NCBI RefSeq assembly: GCF_040546685.1
Contig: NZ_JBEPOH010000001.1
Span: forward strand, 1,860,001-1,924,000
DNA from: Variovorax sp. OAS795
GTDB lineage: Bacteria > Pseudomonadota > Gammaproteobacteria > Burkholderiales > Burkholderiaceae_C
Length of the DNA stretch: 64,000 nt
Direction: 5' to 3'
A program made the position numbers and the translations under genes. Under the pieces are notes generated by a model, which worked only from the letters and a program-made list of their open reading frames with translations, had not been told where the DNA came from and ran no database searches. Position 1 is the first letter of the stretch; every line of letters starts with the position of its first letter. Below, one piece after another: positions 18,784 to 27,942 of the stretch.

Positions 18784-20139
18784 ATGAGTTGGTACAACAA
18801 GGTCGCCTGGAGCGAAGGCCTGTTTCTGCGACCGCAGTTGTTTCAGCAGCAGGAGCGGTATCTGGAGCATCTCTCGCACAAACGTGCGGCTGCGCTCAGT
18901 CCGTTCTACTGGGGCTTCAGCCATTTCGCCATCGATGCCGAATCTCTGTCGCTCGGCAAGGTCGTGCTCGCCAGCGCGGCCGGCATCTTTGCCGACGGAA
19001 CACCGTTCGACACGCCCGGACAAACGCCGCCACCGGCGCCGCTCACGATTCTCCCTGAGCATCTGGAGCAGATCATTCATCTCGCGGTGCCGATCCGCAC
19101 GCCCAACGGCGAAGAGACCAGCTTCGACGAGCCGGGGGCGGCTACCGCGTCTTTGGCGCGCTTCTCTGTGTTCGATACCGAGTTGCGCGATGCCAACTCC
19201 ATTGGACAGGGATCGAAGACGGTTCAGTTGTCTCGCCTGCGCCTGCGCCTTCTGCCGCAGCGCGAACTGACCGACGCTTGGATCGGTCTTCCTCTTACCA
19301 GGGTGACCACACTGCGTTCGGATGGCAGCATAGCCTTGGACACCACGCTCATTCCGCCCGTTGCAGGTTATGCCGGCAGTACGCTGTTGAAAGACTGGCT
19401 TACCAACCTGCACGGCCTGTGCCGGCTTCGCGCCGAATCGCTCGCCGCCCGGTTGAGCGGCAACGATGGAAAGTCGAGCGAGGCGGCCGAAGTTTCCGAC
19501 TTTCTGCTGCTGCAAATCCTCAACCGCTACGAACCCTTGTTCGAGCATTGGCTGCGTGTCGGCGACACGTCGCCCGAGCAACTCTACACAGCGCTGCGTA
19601 CCTTGAGTGGAGAGCTTGCAACCTTCGTGCGGGCCAGTACCCGGCGTCCGCGGCCGCATCCTGCCTACGAACACGCCAACCCTTACTTGTCATTCAAGGA
19701 ACTGATTGGCGATGTGCAATCGCTGCTCAATGACGTGCTGGTGCGCAGTGCGCAAAGTATTCCGTTGGCCAATCGCGCCAATGGCGTGCGCGTGGCCAGC
19801 GCCGAGCCGTCGGAACTTCAGGCCTTCTCAAGTCTGGTGTTTGCGGTCGCGGCGCATGTGCCACTCGATCAACTCGCTACGCAATTTCCGGCGCGCTGCA
19901 AGGTGGGACCGAGTGATCGATTAAGCGAACTCATTCGGTCGCACTTGCCCGGAATCCCTTTGCAGACCCTGCCTGTGCCTCCGCGACAGATCCCTTTCAA
20001 CGCCGGCTTTGTGTACTTCCAGCTCGATCCTCGCGGACCGCTGTGGGAGCACATGGTCAAGCACGGCGGGCTCGCATTGCATGTGGCCGGGGAATTCCCC
20101 GGACTGCGCATGGAGTTGTGGGGAGTGAGGGAGAAATGA
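18784..20139 (+). CDS. tssK: Type VI secretion baseplate protein TssK
   Basis: A 451-residue baseplate adaptor. The diagnostic start MSWYNKVAWSEGLFLRPQLFQQQERYLE fixes the ATG at 18784; the frame is open about 114 bases upstream but that extension is not family-like. The C-terminal part (GFVYFQLDPRGPLWEHM) is also typical. TssK trimers connect the TssEFG wedge and sheath assembly to the TssLM membrane complex. Confidence 0.95.
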   Translation: MSWYNKVAWSEGLFLRPQLFQQQERYLEHLSHKRAAALSPFYWGFSHFAIDAESLSLGKVVLASAAGIFADGTPFDTPGQTPPPAPLTILPEHLEQIIHLAVPIRTPNGEETSFDEPGAATASLARFSVFDTELRDANSIGQGSKTVQLSRLRLRLLPQRELTDAWIGLPLTRVTTLRSDGSIALDTTLIPPVAGYAGSTLLKDWLTNLHGLCRLRAESLAARLSGNDGKSSEAAEVSDFLLLQILNRYEPLFEHWLRVGDTSPEQLYTALRTLSGELATFVRASTRRPRPHPAYEHANPYLSFKELIGDVQSLLNDVLVRSAQSIPLANRANGVRVASAEPSELQAFSSLVFAVAAHVPLDQLATQFPARCKVGPSDRLSELIRSHLPGIPLQTLPVPPRQIPFNAGFVYFQLDPRGPLWEHMVKHGGLALHVAGEFPGLRMELWGVREK

Positions 20140-20218
20140 ATTCCCAGGCAACTCGCGCGGCGCACGCATGCTCGCGCGCCCGTTCGATCAACCGTCATTG
20201 TTCATTGAAGGAGCAGCC

Positions 20219-22798
20219 ATGCTGCTGACCAGCCGAACCCTGCGCGTGGAGTCCCCCGCAATTCCCGTTGTCCTGGGCCGCCCGGCGCTCGAACCGGTGC
20301 GCCTGTCCGGCCGCGAAGGCCTGAACAGCCTGTTCGCGTACGACCTCTTCCTGAAGACCCCCGATGACCTGAACCTCGGCGCCAGCGGCGCGGCCGACTG
20401 GGACCTGGACAGCTTCATCGGCCGCGAGATCAGCTGCACCATCCAGCTGGACGGCATGGGCGAGTTCCTGCCCGGGGCCGTCGGCGCCTCCGTCGACCAC
20501 CTGGGCGCCGGCGAGCGCCACATCAACGCCCTCGTCACCGGCGCCTGCGTCTGGGGCGAGGAGGGCCGCCATGTGCAGTACAAGCTCACCCTGCGCCCCT
20601 GGCTGCACCTGGCCACCCTGAGCACCGACTGCAGGATCTTCCAGAACAAGAGCGCCATCCACATCCTGGACGAACTGCTGGCCGACTATGCGTTCCCGGT
20701 CGACAAGCGCCTCATCGAGACCTACCCCAGCCGCGACTACCAGACCCAGTTCAACGAGAGCGACTTCGCGTTCTTCAGCCGCCTCACCCAGGAATGGGGC
20801 ATCAGCTACTTCTTCGAGCATTCCGCGACCGAAGGGGCCTCCGGTCCCGGCAAGCACCGGCTCGTGCTCATCGACAACATGGGCGCGTACAAGCACAACG
20901 ACAGCGCCGCCTACCGCGAGGTCCAATACCACGCCCCGGGCTGGAAGACCGATGCCGAATATCTGCACAGCTTCGTCCCCGCGAACCACCTGACCAGCGG
21001 CCAGTATGCCAGCCGCGACTACGACTACACCCGGCCCAAGGCCGACCTGACTCAGGGCCGCAAGGACCCGCGCCCGACCGGCCAGGCCGACGCCGAGGTC
21101 TACCAGTGGCATGCAGGGCAGGCTGGCAGCCACTACGCCCAGCCCAAGGCCGGCAGCGCCCAGGCCAACGACCCCCAGGCCGAAGGCCGCCAGCTCGCCC
21201 TCTTGCGCATGCAGGCCCTGCGCACCCATGGCGCCCGCGCCCAGGCCAGCGGCAACCTGCGCGGCATGGTCCCGGGCTGCACCTTCAGGCTTCAGAAGCA
21301 TCCGCGCCAGCAGGCCAACGCCGAGTACCTGATCCTGGACACCCGCCTGATGATCGAGGACGTCGCGCAGGACAGCCAGATCCGGGAGGCGGCCGACGGC
21401 CGCAAGCAGCACTGGAAGGTCGAGGTCGACTTCACCGCCCATCCGATGTCCGAGCCGCTGCGCCCAGCGCTCACGCAGGCCAAGCCCTTCACCCACGGCC
21501 CGCAGACCGCGCTGGTGGTCGGCCCCGAAGGCCAGAACCTGTGGACCGACGAGCTCGGCCGCATCAAGGTGCAGTTTCCCTGGGACCGCATCGGCCAGAA
21601 GAACCAGCACAGCACCTGCTGGCTGCGCGTTGCCAGCCCATGGGCCGGCAACCAGCTGGGCGGCGTGCAGCTGCCGCGCATCGGCCAGGAGGTGATCGTC
21701 GACTGCATCGGCGGGGACCCGGACCTGCCGGTGTGCACGGGGCGGGTGCACAACCAGAGCAACCTGCCGCCCTGGGCGCTGCCGGGGCAGAGTGCGTTGT
21801 CGGGCTTCCGCTCGAGGGAACTCACCAAGGAAGGCGGCAACAGCGCTGCGGGCCGCAGCAATCACCTGATCCTCGATGACACCGAATCGAAGATCCAGGT
21901 GCAGCTCAAGAGCGACCACCAGCACAGCCAGCTGAGCCTGGGGCACATCACGCGCATCGAGGACAACGCAGGGCGCAAGGACCCGCGCGGCGAGGGCTAT
22001 GAGCTGCGCACGGACGGCCACGGCGTGCTGCGCGCCGGCGAGGGCATGCTGATCAGCACCGAGCCGCGCGGCAATGCCCTCCGTCACGCCAAGGACATGG
22101 GCGAGACCGTGGCGCGCCTGACGCAGGGCTGCGATCAGCACGAGGATCTGTCCACAGCGGCGAAGCAGGCCGAGGCCCATGAAGCCGGCGATCAGGACGA
22201 GGTCGCAAAGGTGATCAAGACGCAGACCGATGCGATCAAGGGGCAAGGTGGCAGCAAGGCCGAAGGCCGGTTCCCCGAACTGGCCGAGCCGCACCTGGTG
22301 CTCGCAAGCCCGGCGGGCATCGAAACCACCACCGCCCAATCGACACACATTGCCAGCCTCGAGCACAACGCGCTCACCAGCGGCGGGCACACCAGCATCT
22401 CGGCGGGCAAGAGCCTGCTGGCGAGCGCCAAGGAAGCCATTCGCCTGTTCGCCTTTAAGGCCGGCATCAAGCTTGTGGCCGCCAATGCCGACGTCGACAT
22501 CAAGGCACTGAAGAAGAACATCCACTTGCTGGCCAAGCTGGACATCACGCACACCGCCAACAAGATCACCATCACCGCCAAGGAAGAGGTACAGATCAAC
22601 GGCGGCACCAGCTACAGCCGCTGGAACAACGCCGGCATCGAGCACGGCACACAGGGGCTCTGGCGGGAGCATGCCAGCATCCACAGCATGGTCGGGCCCA
22701 AGAGCCTGCCCGTGCCGGACTCCAATTTTCCTGAGCCGGTGTGCAAGGAATGCCTGCTCAAGGCGCAGGCGGCGGCCGCCGCATTTGGAACCCGCTGA
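20219..22798 (+). CDS. vgrG: Type VI secretion spike protein VgrG (TssI)
   Basis: An 859-residue spike protein. The gp27/gp5-like core includes YPSRDYQTQFNESDFAFFSRL and the later segments KVQFPWDR and RVASPWAGNQLG. A DUF2345-type C-terminal extension follows (from about residue 600, with ISAGKSLLASAKEAIRLF). The last residues contain VCKECLLKAQ. The ATG at 20219 has a GAAGGAG ribosome binding site five bases upstream; an upstream start at 20168 is less likely. It overlaps the DUF4123 gene by one base. No toxic enzymatic domain was recognised at the C-terminus, so it probably carries the effector encoded downstream. Confidence 0.94.
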   Translation: MLLTSRTLRVESPAIPVVLGRPALEPVRLSGREGLNSLFAYDLFLKTPDDLNLGASGAADWDLDSFIGREISCTIQLDGMGEFLPGAVGASVDHLGAGERHINALVTGACVWGEEGRHVQYKLTLRPWLHLATLSTDCRIFQNKSAIHILDELLADYAFPVDKRLIETYPSRDYQTQFNESDFAFFSRLTQEWGISYFFEHSATEGASGPGKHRLVLIDNMGAYKHNDSAAYREVQYHAPGWKTDAEYLHSFVPANHLTSGQYASRDYDYTRPKADLTQGRKDPRPTGQADAEVYQWHAGQAGSHYAQPKAGSAQANDPQAEGRQLALLRMQALRTHGARAQASGNLRGMVPGCTFRLQKHPRQQANAEYLILDTRLMIEDVAQDSQIREAADGRKQHWKVEVDFTAHPMSEPLRPALTQAKPFTHGPQTALVVGPEGQNLWTDELGRIKVQFPWDRIGQKNQHSTCWLRVASPWAGNQLGGVQLPRIGQEVIVDCIGGDPDLPVCTGRVHNQSNLPPWALPGQSALSGFRSRELTKEGGNSAAGRSNHLILDDTESKIQVQLKSDHQHSQLSLGHITRIEDNAGRKDPRGEGYELRTDGHGVLRAGEGMLISTEPRGNALRHAKDMGETVARLTQGCDQHEDLSTAAKQAEAHEAGDQDEVAKVIKTQTDAIKGQGGSKAEGRFPELAEPHLVLASPAGIETTTAQSTHIASLEHNALTSGGHTSISAGKSLLASAKEAIRLFAFKAGIKLVAANADVDIKALKKNIHLLAKLDITHTANKITITAKEEVQINGGTSYSRWNNAGIEHGTQGLWREHASIHSMVGPKSLPVPDSNFPEPVCKECLLKAQAAAAAFGTR

Positions 22799-23736
22799 TG
22801 AGCAGCTCTACTTATCTGCAGGAAGCATTCGCGCCCGAGTTTGCCCAGCAGCTTGTGCGCTGGCAAGAAGCGATGGGCGGCGACTCGTGCTGGGCACTGG
22901 TCGACGGCGCACTTGCCGGGGCCGAACGCATCCTGCATCTCTCGGCAGCCTATGGCGATCCTGTCCATGCCTTCGAGGCGACGCATCTCCATGCTTATGA
23001 CGAACTGGGCCTTTTTCTGTGGCCGCTGGCGTCATTGCTGGAGCGCGACGATGCAGGCGCGCTCCTGAGCGAATTGACGACAGTGCCGGCGGTCAGCTTC
23101 ATCGCCACATCGATGCCGGCAGGACCGACCGGCGACGCCCTCGCGTGGCTGGCTGGCGCGACCACCACGGACGGATTGCAGTTGTACCTGCGCATCGGTG
23201 ACTCCCGCGTGCTGGCACCCGCATTGGCCAACCTGACGGTGCAGCAAATGGCGCGGCTCAAGCGCTGCGTCACAGCGTGGGCCGCAACGGACCGTGCGGG
23301 CCGACTGGCGCCGCTGCCGCTGGTTGCTACCAGGTCCGGCCCGGAAGTGCCATCAACCGCAAACAGCATCGTGCTCGACAACAGTGCCTACAACAGCATC
23401 CTGTCGGCATGCCTGCCCGACATGCTGCACGCCGAACTGTGCCGGGCCGACCCTGAATTCATCGGCGCGGGCGTGCAGGCGGTATCCGCTCATGAATGGT
23501 TCACCAACACCCTGGAACGTGCCCGGACCAAGGGCGCCAGCCAGTTCCCAGACCAGGTCGAGTTCACGCGCATTGCCCGGTGGAACTCCGAGACCTTCGA
23601 GAACCTGCCGGAACTGGCCTCGACCTGGGAGGCGTTGCGCCAGGGCGGCGTCTCGCTGACCTTACTGCGCCAGCAATGGACTGATGCGCAATGGCACGCC
23701 ATCGAAGTGCTCACGCAACGCGAGGCGCAAGGCTGA
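22798..23736 (+). CDS. DUF4123 type VI effector adaptor/chaperone (Tap/TEC family)
   Basis: A 312-residue protein beginning in the vgrG stop codon (TGATG). The DUF4123 features are the early CWALVDGA strand, the middle LFLWPLASLLERDDA segment, and the WNSETFENLPEL part after residue 260. DUF4123 proteins load an effector onto the cognate VgrG C-terminus and are not themselves secreted. Position directly between vgrG and a probable effector agrees. The likely client is the DUF2235 protein at 25673-27814. Confidence 0.8.
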   Translation: MSSSTYLQEAFAPEFAQQLVRWQEAMGGDSCWALVDGALAGAERILHLSAAYGDPVHAFEATHLHAYDELGLFLWPLASLLERDDAGALLSELTTVPAVSFIATSMPAGPTGDALAWLAGATTTDGLQLYLRIGDSRVLAPALANLTVQQMARLKRCVTAWAATDRAGRLAPLPLVATRSGPEVPSTANSIVLDNSAYNSILSACLPDMLHAELCRADPEFIGAGVQAVSAHEWFTNTLERARTKGASQFPDQVEFTRIARWNSETFENLPELASTWEALRQGGVSLTLLRQQWTDAQWHAIEVLTQREAQG

Positions 23737-23820
23737 AGTGCGCAAGGCCGAATTGCAAAGGTCGGGTCGGTGCACAGCGTCAAAGCCCCGTCGCGCCGAC
23801 TTCACGAGGAAAGACTGTTG

Positions 23821-25104
23821 ATGACTGACTCTCCACACCCCATCGAGCCGGCTTCTGCCACGACCAGCAAGAAGGCATCGCTAATAGCTTTGTTCGCATG
23901 GGCTGCCTATCTGCCCGTGGTGACCTGGCGGATTGCGACGGCCAATCCGTCCGGAGGCGCAGCCTACGCCATGGCAGCAGCCCTGCCGATTTTGTTTGGT
24001 GGGGCGTTGTTTATCGGGGTGATCGCCGCTTCGATCATTGGCGCGTGTACCAAGACGGTCCGGGCAAGCCTCTCTGGGCTTCTATTGGGAGTGCCACTTT
24101 CCGGTTTTGTCTATGGAGCCATCGATGAAATGGAGCAATCAAAGCAGCAGGCCATCTCGGCACAAAACGATCGGGAGAGGGCTGCCATTGCTCAGCGCGC
24201 TGCTGCCATTGCTCGGCTCGTTGCGGCCGGCGACCGTGAGCCACTACGCGAGGCGTTGGCCAAACCTCCCGTCGAGGCGGAGCTTGTTTGCAAATTGGGC
24301 AACCTACAGAGCGATGAGTACGGCAACTCACGTTCGCCACGGGCTTTGAACGCCGCTGGCATGTTGCTTTTCGCGGAGTTGGCCACTGAAACGGACATTT
24401 CGATCAGGCAGAAGCAGGTGATCATGTTCGCCACATTGGTGGTATTGGCGGATCGGAATGTGGAGGGGGATGTCGGCCTGCTAGTCGATTGGCTGGCGTT
24501 GTGGCGCAAAGCCGTACTGGGCGGGGCCGAGACACTCATGCTCGATACGGAATGGGTGGGCGGGCTCAATTACGGTGACGGTTGTTCGACATATAGCCAG
24601 GCAACCCTTGTCGAACAGGTTTTTCGCGGGTGGAAGGATAGCGGAGTTACGGCGTGGTTGGAGGCCGGATTCACATTCACGCCGCTGCAGTTCCGGGTGG
24701 TACGCAATACCATCGAATCCGCGGAGATTCTGGAGCGTGTGGTGGAGTCTGGCGTCGACGTGCGTGCTCCCATTCCCGTCTCCCTCGATCCCCGCGCGGC
24801 ACGTTTCCAGCCTGTACTTGTCGAGCGGGCAGCTCAGTGGACTCGACAACTGGATAACGTCGATCACCCCGAAGAAATCGTAAAGCTGGCCACGGTTCTG
24901 GTGAAGCTGGAAGAGGAGGGCGAAGCAAGAAAGGAAGCTTGCAATGCGTTTTTACGGAGTGAGCGTTCCCGTGTTAACGCGTTGGCAGCCAAGGATCATC
25001 CCTACTTTCCGTCTGTTGGCATCAAGGATGACACGCCAGAGAGGCTGAGAAGCGGCGCAGCGCTTCGTTTGGTGCTCTGCCCAACCAATCCGCAGGGGAA
25101 ATGA
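23821..25104 (+). CDS. Unrecognised membrane-anchored protein in the T6SS effector island
   Basis: A 427-residue protein that I do not recognise. The ATG at 23821 follows GAGGAAAGA. Residues about 17-39, 45-76 and 82-102 are hydrophobic and could make two or three membrane helices. A Glu/Gln/Arg-rich helical segment (about 105-150) and a large soluble domain follow, with Leu-rich helical pairs around AWLEAGFTFTPLQ and EILERVVESGVDVRAPIP that faintly recall ankyrin-like repeats. Codon use is less GC-biased than in the tss genes. Lying between the DUF4123 adaptor and DUF3304, it may be an immunity or effector component. Its stop overlaps the DUF3304 start. Confidence 0.6.
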   Translation: MTDSPHPIEPASATTSKKASLIALFAWAAYLPVVTWRIATANPSGGAAYAMAAALPILFGGALFIGVIAASIIGACTKTVRASLSGLLLGVPLSGFVYGAIDEMEQSKQQAISAQNDRERAAIAQRAAAIARLVAAGDREPLREALAKPPVEAELVCKLGNLQSDEYGNSRSPRALNAAGMLLFAELATETDISIRQKQVIMFATLVVLADRNVEGDVGLLVDWLALWRKAVLGGAETLMLDTEWVGGLNYGDGCSTYSQATLVEQVFRGWKDSGVTAWLEAGFTFTPLQFRVVRNTIESAEILERVVESGVDVRAPIPVSLDPRAARFQPVLVERAAQWTRQLDNVDHPEEIVKLATVLVKLEEEGEARKEACNAFLRSERSRVNALAAKDHPYFPSVGIKDDTPERLRSGAALRLVLCPTNPQGK

Positions 25105-25676
25105 TGGCAATCGACCCCATGCGCCGAGCCGTGTCTCTTGGCCAGATGTTCGGCCGCTTGCTGCAGCTTGCGATGGCTCTTGCGCTGCTGGCGCTTGCCA
25201 GCGCGTGCCAGCCGGCGGAACTCACCGAACCGGCCAAGCCCGCGTCCTACGCCGCAGGCATCACCGGCTACAACTTCACGTCGGAGGGCGTGCAGGAGTT
25301 CTACGTCAACGGCCAATGGGGCTCGAACCTACCGCCGTATGGCGGAGGCGGCGGTACGACGTGCTGCGTCAACGTGCTAAAGCACTGGCGCCCTGGCCTG
25401 GTCGCCAAGATCGATTGGACGATGGGCCGATGGACGACCCCTTACGAGAGCAGAAAACACCTGCCCATAAGAGAGCAAATTGCGTGCTGCTCGGCCGAGC
25501 GCACCCTCTCCAAAACCGTCCCCATAGAGCGCTATGACCCTGAAGGCGGCGGACTGCAGGTGTTCTTTCTGCCCAACGACGAAATCAAGGTGTGGGTCAG
25601 CAACTACGACCTTGGCCATGAGAAACATCCTTCCGGGATGGCCTATCCCAAGAACCCCGATCCCAAGGAGCAATGA
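25101..25676 (+). CDS. DUF3304 lipoprotein, candidate immunity protein
   Basis: A 191-residue secreted lipoprotein. The N-terminal hydrophobic stretch ends in a lipobox-like LASAC near residue 36. The DUF3304 core is GYNFTSEGVQEFYVNGQWG, followed by PPYGGGGGTTCCVNV and LPNDEIKVWVSNYDLG. DUF3304 lipoproteins commonly sit next to T6SS lipase effector genes. The overlap with the following DUF2235 gene (ATGA) suggests an effector-immunity pair that protects the periplasmic face of the membrane. Two in-frame ATGs (25101 and 25104) are possible starts. Confidence 0.78.
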   Translation: MMAIDPMRRAVSLGQMFGRLLQLAMALALLALASACQPAELTEPAKPASYAAGITGYNFTSEGVQEFYVNGQWGSNLPPYGGGGGTTCCVNVLKHWRPGLVAKIDWTMGRWTTPYESRKHLPIREQIACCSAERTLSKTVPIERYDPEGGGLQVFFLPNDEIKVWVSNYDLGHEKHPSGMAYPKNPDPKEQ

Positions 25677-27814
25677 TGGCTGTAGAAGCAATCCCCGAAG
25701 TGATCCTTGCCGGCTCGCGCCCGCTGAGCGTGAGGGAGAAGATCCAGCGTTCGGACGCCACCGCGTGTATCGACCGCACCGACAAGCACACCTTGTGCGA
25801 TAGCCACGTCCATGTTGGCATCTTCTTCGACGGCACCAATAACAACATGGAGCGCGATCGGCCCAAGCTAGGCCACAGCAATGTGGTTGTGCTGCATGAC
25901 GCCTACAAAAATGAGCCGGGTAACGGCTACTACCGGTTTTATGTTCCGGGTGTAGGGACCAAGTTCGAGGCCATCGGCGAGAAAACCGAGACGGCTGATG
26001 GCAAAAGTAAGGCCACCGGTGGCGATGCGCGCATCAACTGGGCGTTGATTCAGATGCTCAATGCGATGCATAGAAGCATAGTGGGAGAACGCCTCGTCTC
26101 CGACGAACAAGCCAAGATCGACGTCAAGAACGGCCCCATGCACAGGGACACGGATTCCGGGGTCACGACGGCCAACCTCCCGGGCAAGCAGCAGTACTTC
26201 ATTGCCAGCGGGTTGCTGGACCGGCTGGAGGTCGCCCTGAAGTCGCGCCCGCCCAAGAAGCTGACGCTGGTCAATGTCTCCGTCTTTGGCTTCTCGCGCG
26301 GCTCGGCGCAGGCACGCGCTTTTTGCTACTTCGTGCAGCAGCTATTGCTCAAGCGCGGCGAAGGCGGCCAAGGCTATACCCTGGCGGGCGTGCCCTTTCG
26401 GTTGCAGTTTCTGGGCCTCTTCGACAGCGTGGCCTCGGTCGGGCTGGCCAACGCCACGCCGGGCTTCAAGGGCCTGGGTGGCTGGGCCAATGGCACGCAG
26501 GAGATCGTGGACTGCGTGGAGCGCACCGTGCACCTGTGCGCGGCGCATGAGATACGCACCAACTTCCCCTCGTCGACGGTGCGCATCGGCAACAAGTACC
26601 CCTCCAACGCGGTGGAAAAGGTTTACCCCGGCGCCCATTCGAACGTGGGCGGCGGCTATGCGCCGCGCGACCAGGGCAAGAGCATCAACGGTCGCAGAAC
26701 GCTGCTGTCGCAGATACCCTTGCGCGACATGTACGACGAGGCGCGGGCAAGCAAGGTGCCGCTGCTGAGTGAGATCGAGCTATCCAAGGTAGATGGCGGC
26801 ACCAAGGTGGTCGCCGATCTCGACATCGCCCCCGAATGCGCCGACCTGTTCAACGCCTACCGCGCCTGGGCCATGCCCGCTGCGGCGGCGGGCAACGTGG
26901 AGAAGACGCTGCAGGCCCACATGCGCTACTACTGGCGCTGGCGCATCCAGCATGCCAATGGCATTCACAAGCTGCCCAGCTACGCGCTGGCACTGCGGCA
27001 AGACCAGATCGACCTCTGGGAGAGCAACGGCGACTTTCTTTCCGACTGGCAGCAGGCCGAGGGGTTGCAGGCGGCCGCGGAAACCAAGGTCATGGGCTTG
27101 GATCCGTCCATCGACCCCAATGCGGGGCTGCCTTCGATGACGCAGGCGCGGCACGATTTTCTGAAGGTGCTGCGTGACTTCAAGCTCAAGGAGTCGGGCA
27201 GGGTTCCGCCGCTGGTGGACCGCTTCTTCGACGAGATGGTCCACGACTCCCACGGCTCGTTCTACATGGCCGGGCCGGTGACCGAGTTCGATCGCCAGGA
27301 AAAGATCAAGCAGATCGATAAGAAACTCGAAGCCACGCGCCTGAAGATGGGCAACGTTGCTGCCATGCACGGCAAGCGCAAGGTGTTCACGCGGGAGGAC
27401 GTGGTGTGGACGCTGTCGGACCTGGAGCGCCGGATCTACGAAATCCAGAAGCAGCCGGACAGCAAGGACGACAAGGGCAACCTCTTGGGCATCTATCCGC
27501 TGGTAACCGATGCGGACCGAGATCAGCTGCTTGAAATGGAGAACACCGAAACCTCCCTCGCGGTGCGGGCGGTCACGCGCAAGACGCGCCGCGAACTGGG
27601 CGGGCATGTTTGCTACCGGGACGTGTTCAACCGGAGCGCAGGGGTGGACGCGACGATCGAACGGGCCGCAACCCCTGCGCAGGTTGCCAGCCCCGCCGAG
27701 AAGGCCCTGGCCAGGCAGGCCAGGCCTGCCGAAGAGGCCCTGGCCAGGCAGAAGAAGCAGTGGGAGGCCGAGTCCAGGGAGTTCCAGCGTACGCAGCTGG
27801 TCTGGAAGCGCTGA
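25673..27814 (+). CDS. DUF2235 phospholipase-like type VI effector (Tle type)
   Basis: A 713-residue alpha/beta-hydrolase-like protein of the DUF2235/Tle class. It starts with VGIFFDGTNNN, the standard DUF2235 strand. The nucleophile elbow is GFSRG (serine about residue 208); the acid is probably the Asp in LGLFDSV near 251, and the histidine that in YPGAHSNVGGGY near 322. It would cleave membrane phospholipids in rival cells. The C-terminal 60 residues are charged, helical and internally repetitive (EKALARQ, EEALARQ). It lies downstream of vgrG, an adaptor and a candidate immunity lipoprotein, which supports T6SS delivery. Confidence 0.86.
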   Translation: MMAVEAIPEVILAGSRPLSVREKIQRSDATACIDRTDKHTLCDSHVHVGIFFDGTNNNMERDRPKLGHSNVVVLHDAYKNEPGNGYYRFYVPGVGTKFEAIGEKTETADGKSKATGGDARINWALIQMLNAMHRSIVGERLVSDEQAKIDVKNGPMHRDTDSGVTTANLPGKQQYFIASGLLDRLEVALKSRPPKKLTLVNVSVFGFSRGSAQARAFCYFVQQLLLKRGEGGQGYTLAGVPFRLQFLGLFDSVASVGLANATPGFKGLGGWANGTQEIVDCVERTVHLCAAHEIRTNFPSSTVRIGNKYPSNAVEKVYPGAHSNVGGGYAPRDQGKSINGRRTLLSQIPLRDMYDEARASKVPLLSEIELSKVDGGTKVVADLDIAPECADLFNAYRAWAMPAAAAGNVEKTLQAHMRYYWRWRIQHANGIHKLPSYALALRQDQIDLWESNGDFLSDWQQAEGLQAAAETKVMGLDPSIDPNAGLPSMTQARHDFLKVLRDFKLKESGRVPPLVDRFFDEMVHDSHGSFYMAGPVTEFDRQEKIKQIDKKLEATRLKMGNVAAMHGKRKVFTREDVVWTLSDLERRIYEIQKQPDSKDDKGNLLGIYPLVTDADRDQLLEMENTETSLAVRAVTRKTRRELGGHVCYRDVFNRSAGVDATIERAATPAQVASPAEKALARQARPAEEALARQKKQWEAESREFQRTQLVWKR

Positions 27815-27942
27815 TCGATCTTCGCCATCGCAATTGCTCCTTTTCCTTCTCCCGCTCCTTCTACTTTTCATGAGTTCTCTTCAGATCATCCGGGGCCACG
27901 ACAAATGGCGCCTCTTCCAGTTCCCTTTACTCCTGGATCCCC

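Noticed and set aside
20195..22684. 829-residue open frame antisense to vgrG
   Set aside because: GC-rich third positions create long antisense frames. The sense strand encodes a clear VgrG, and the antisense translation has no recognisable domain.
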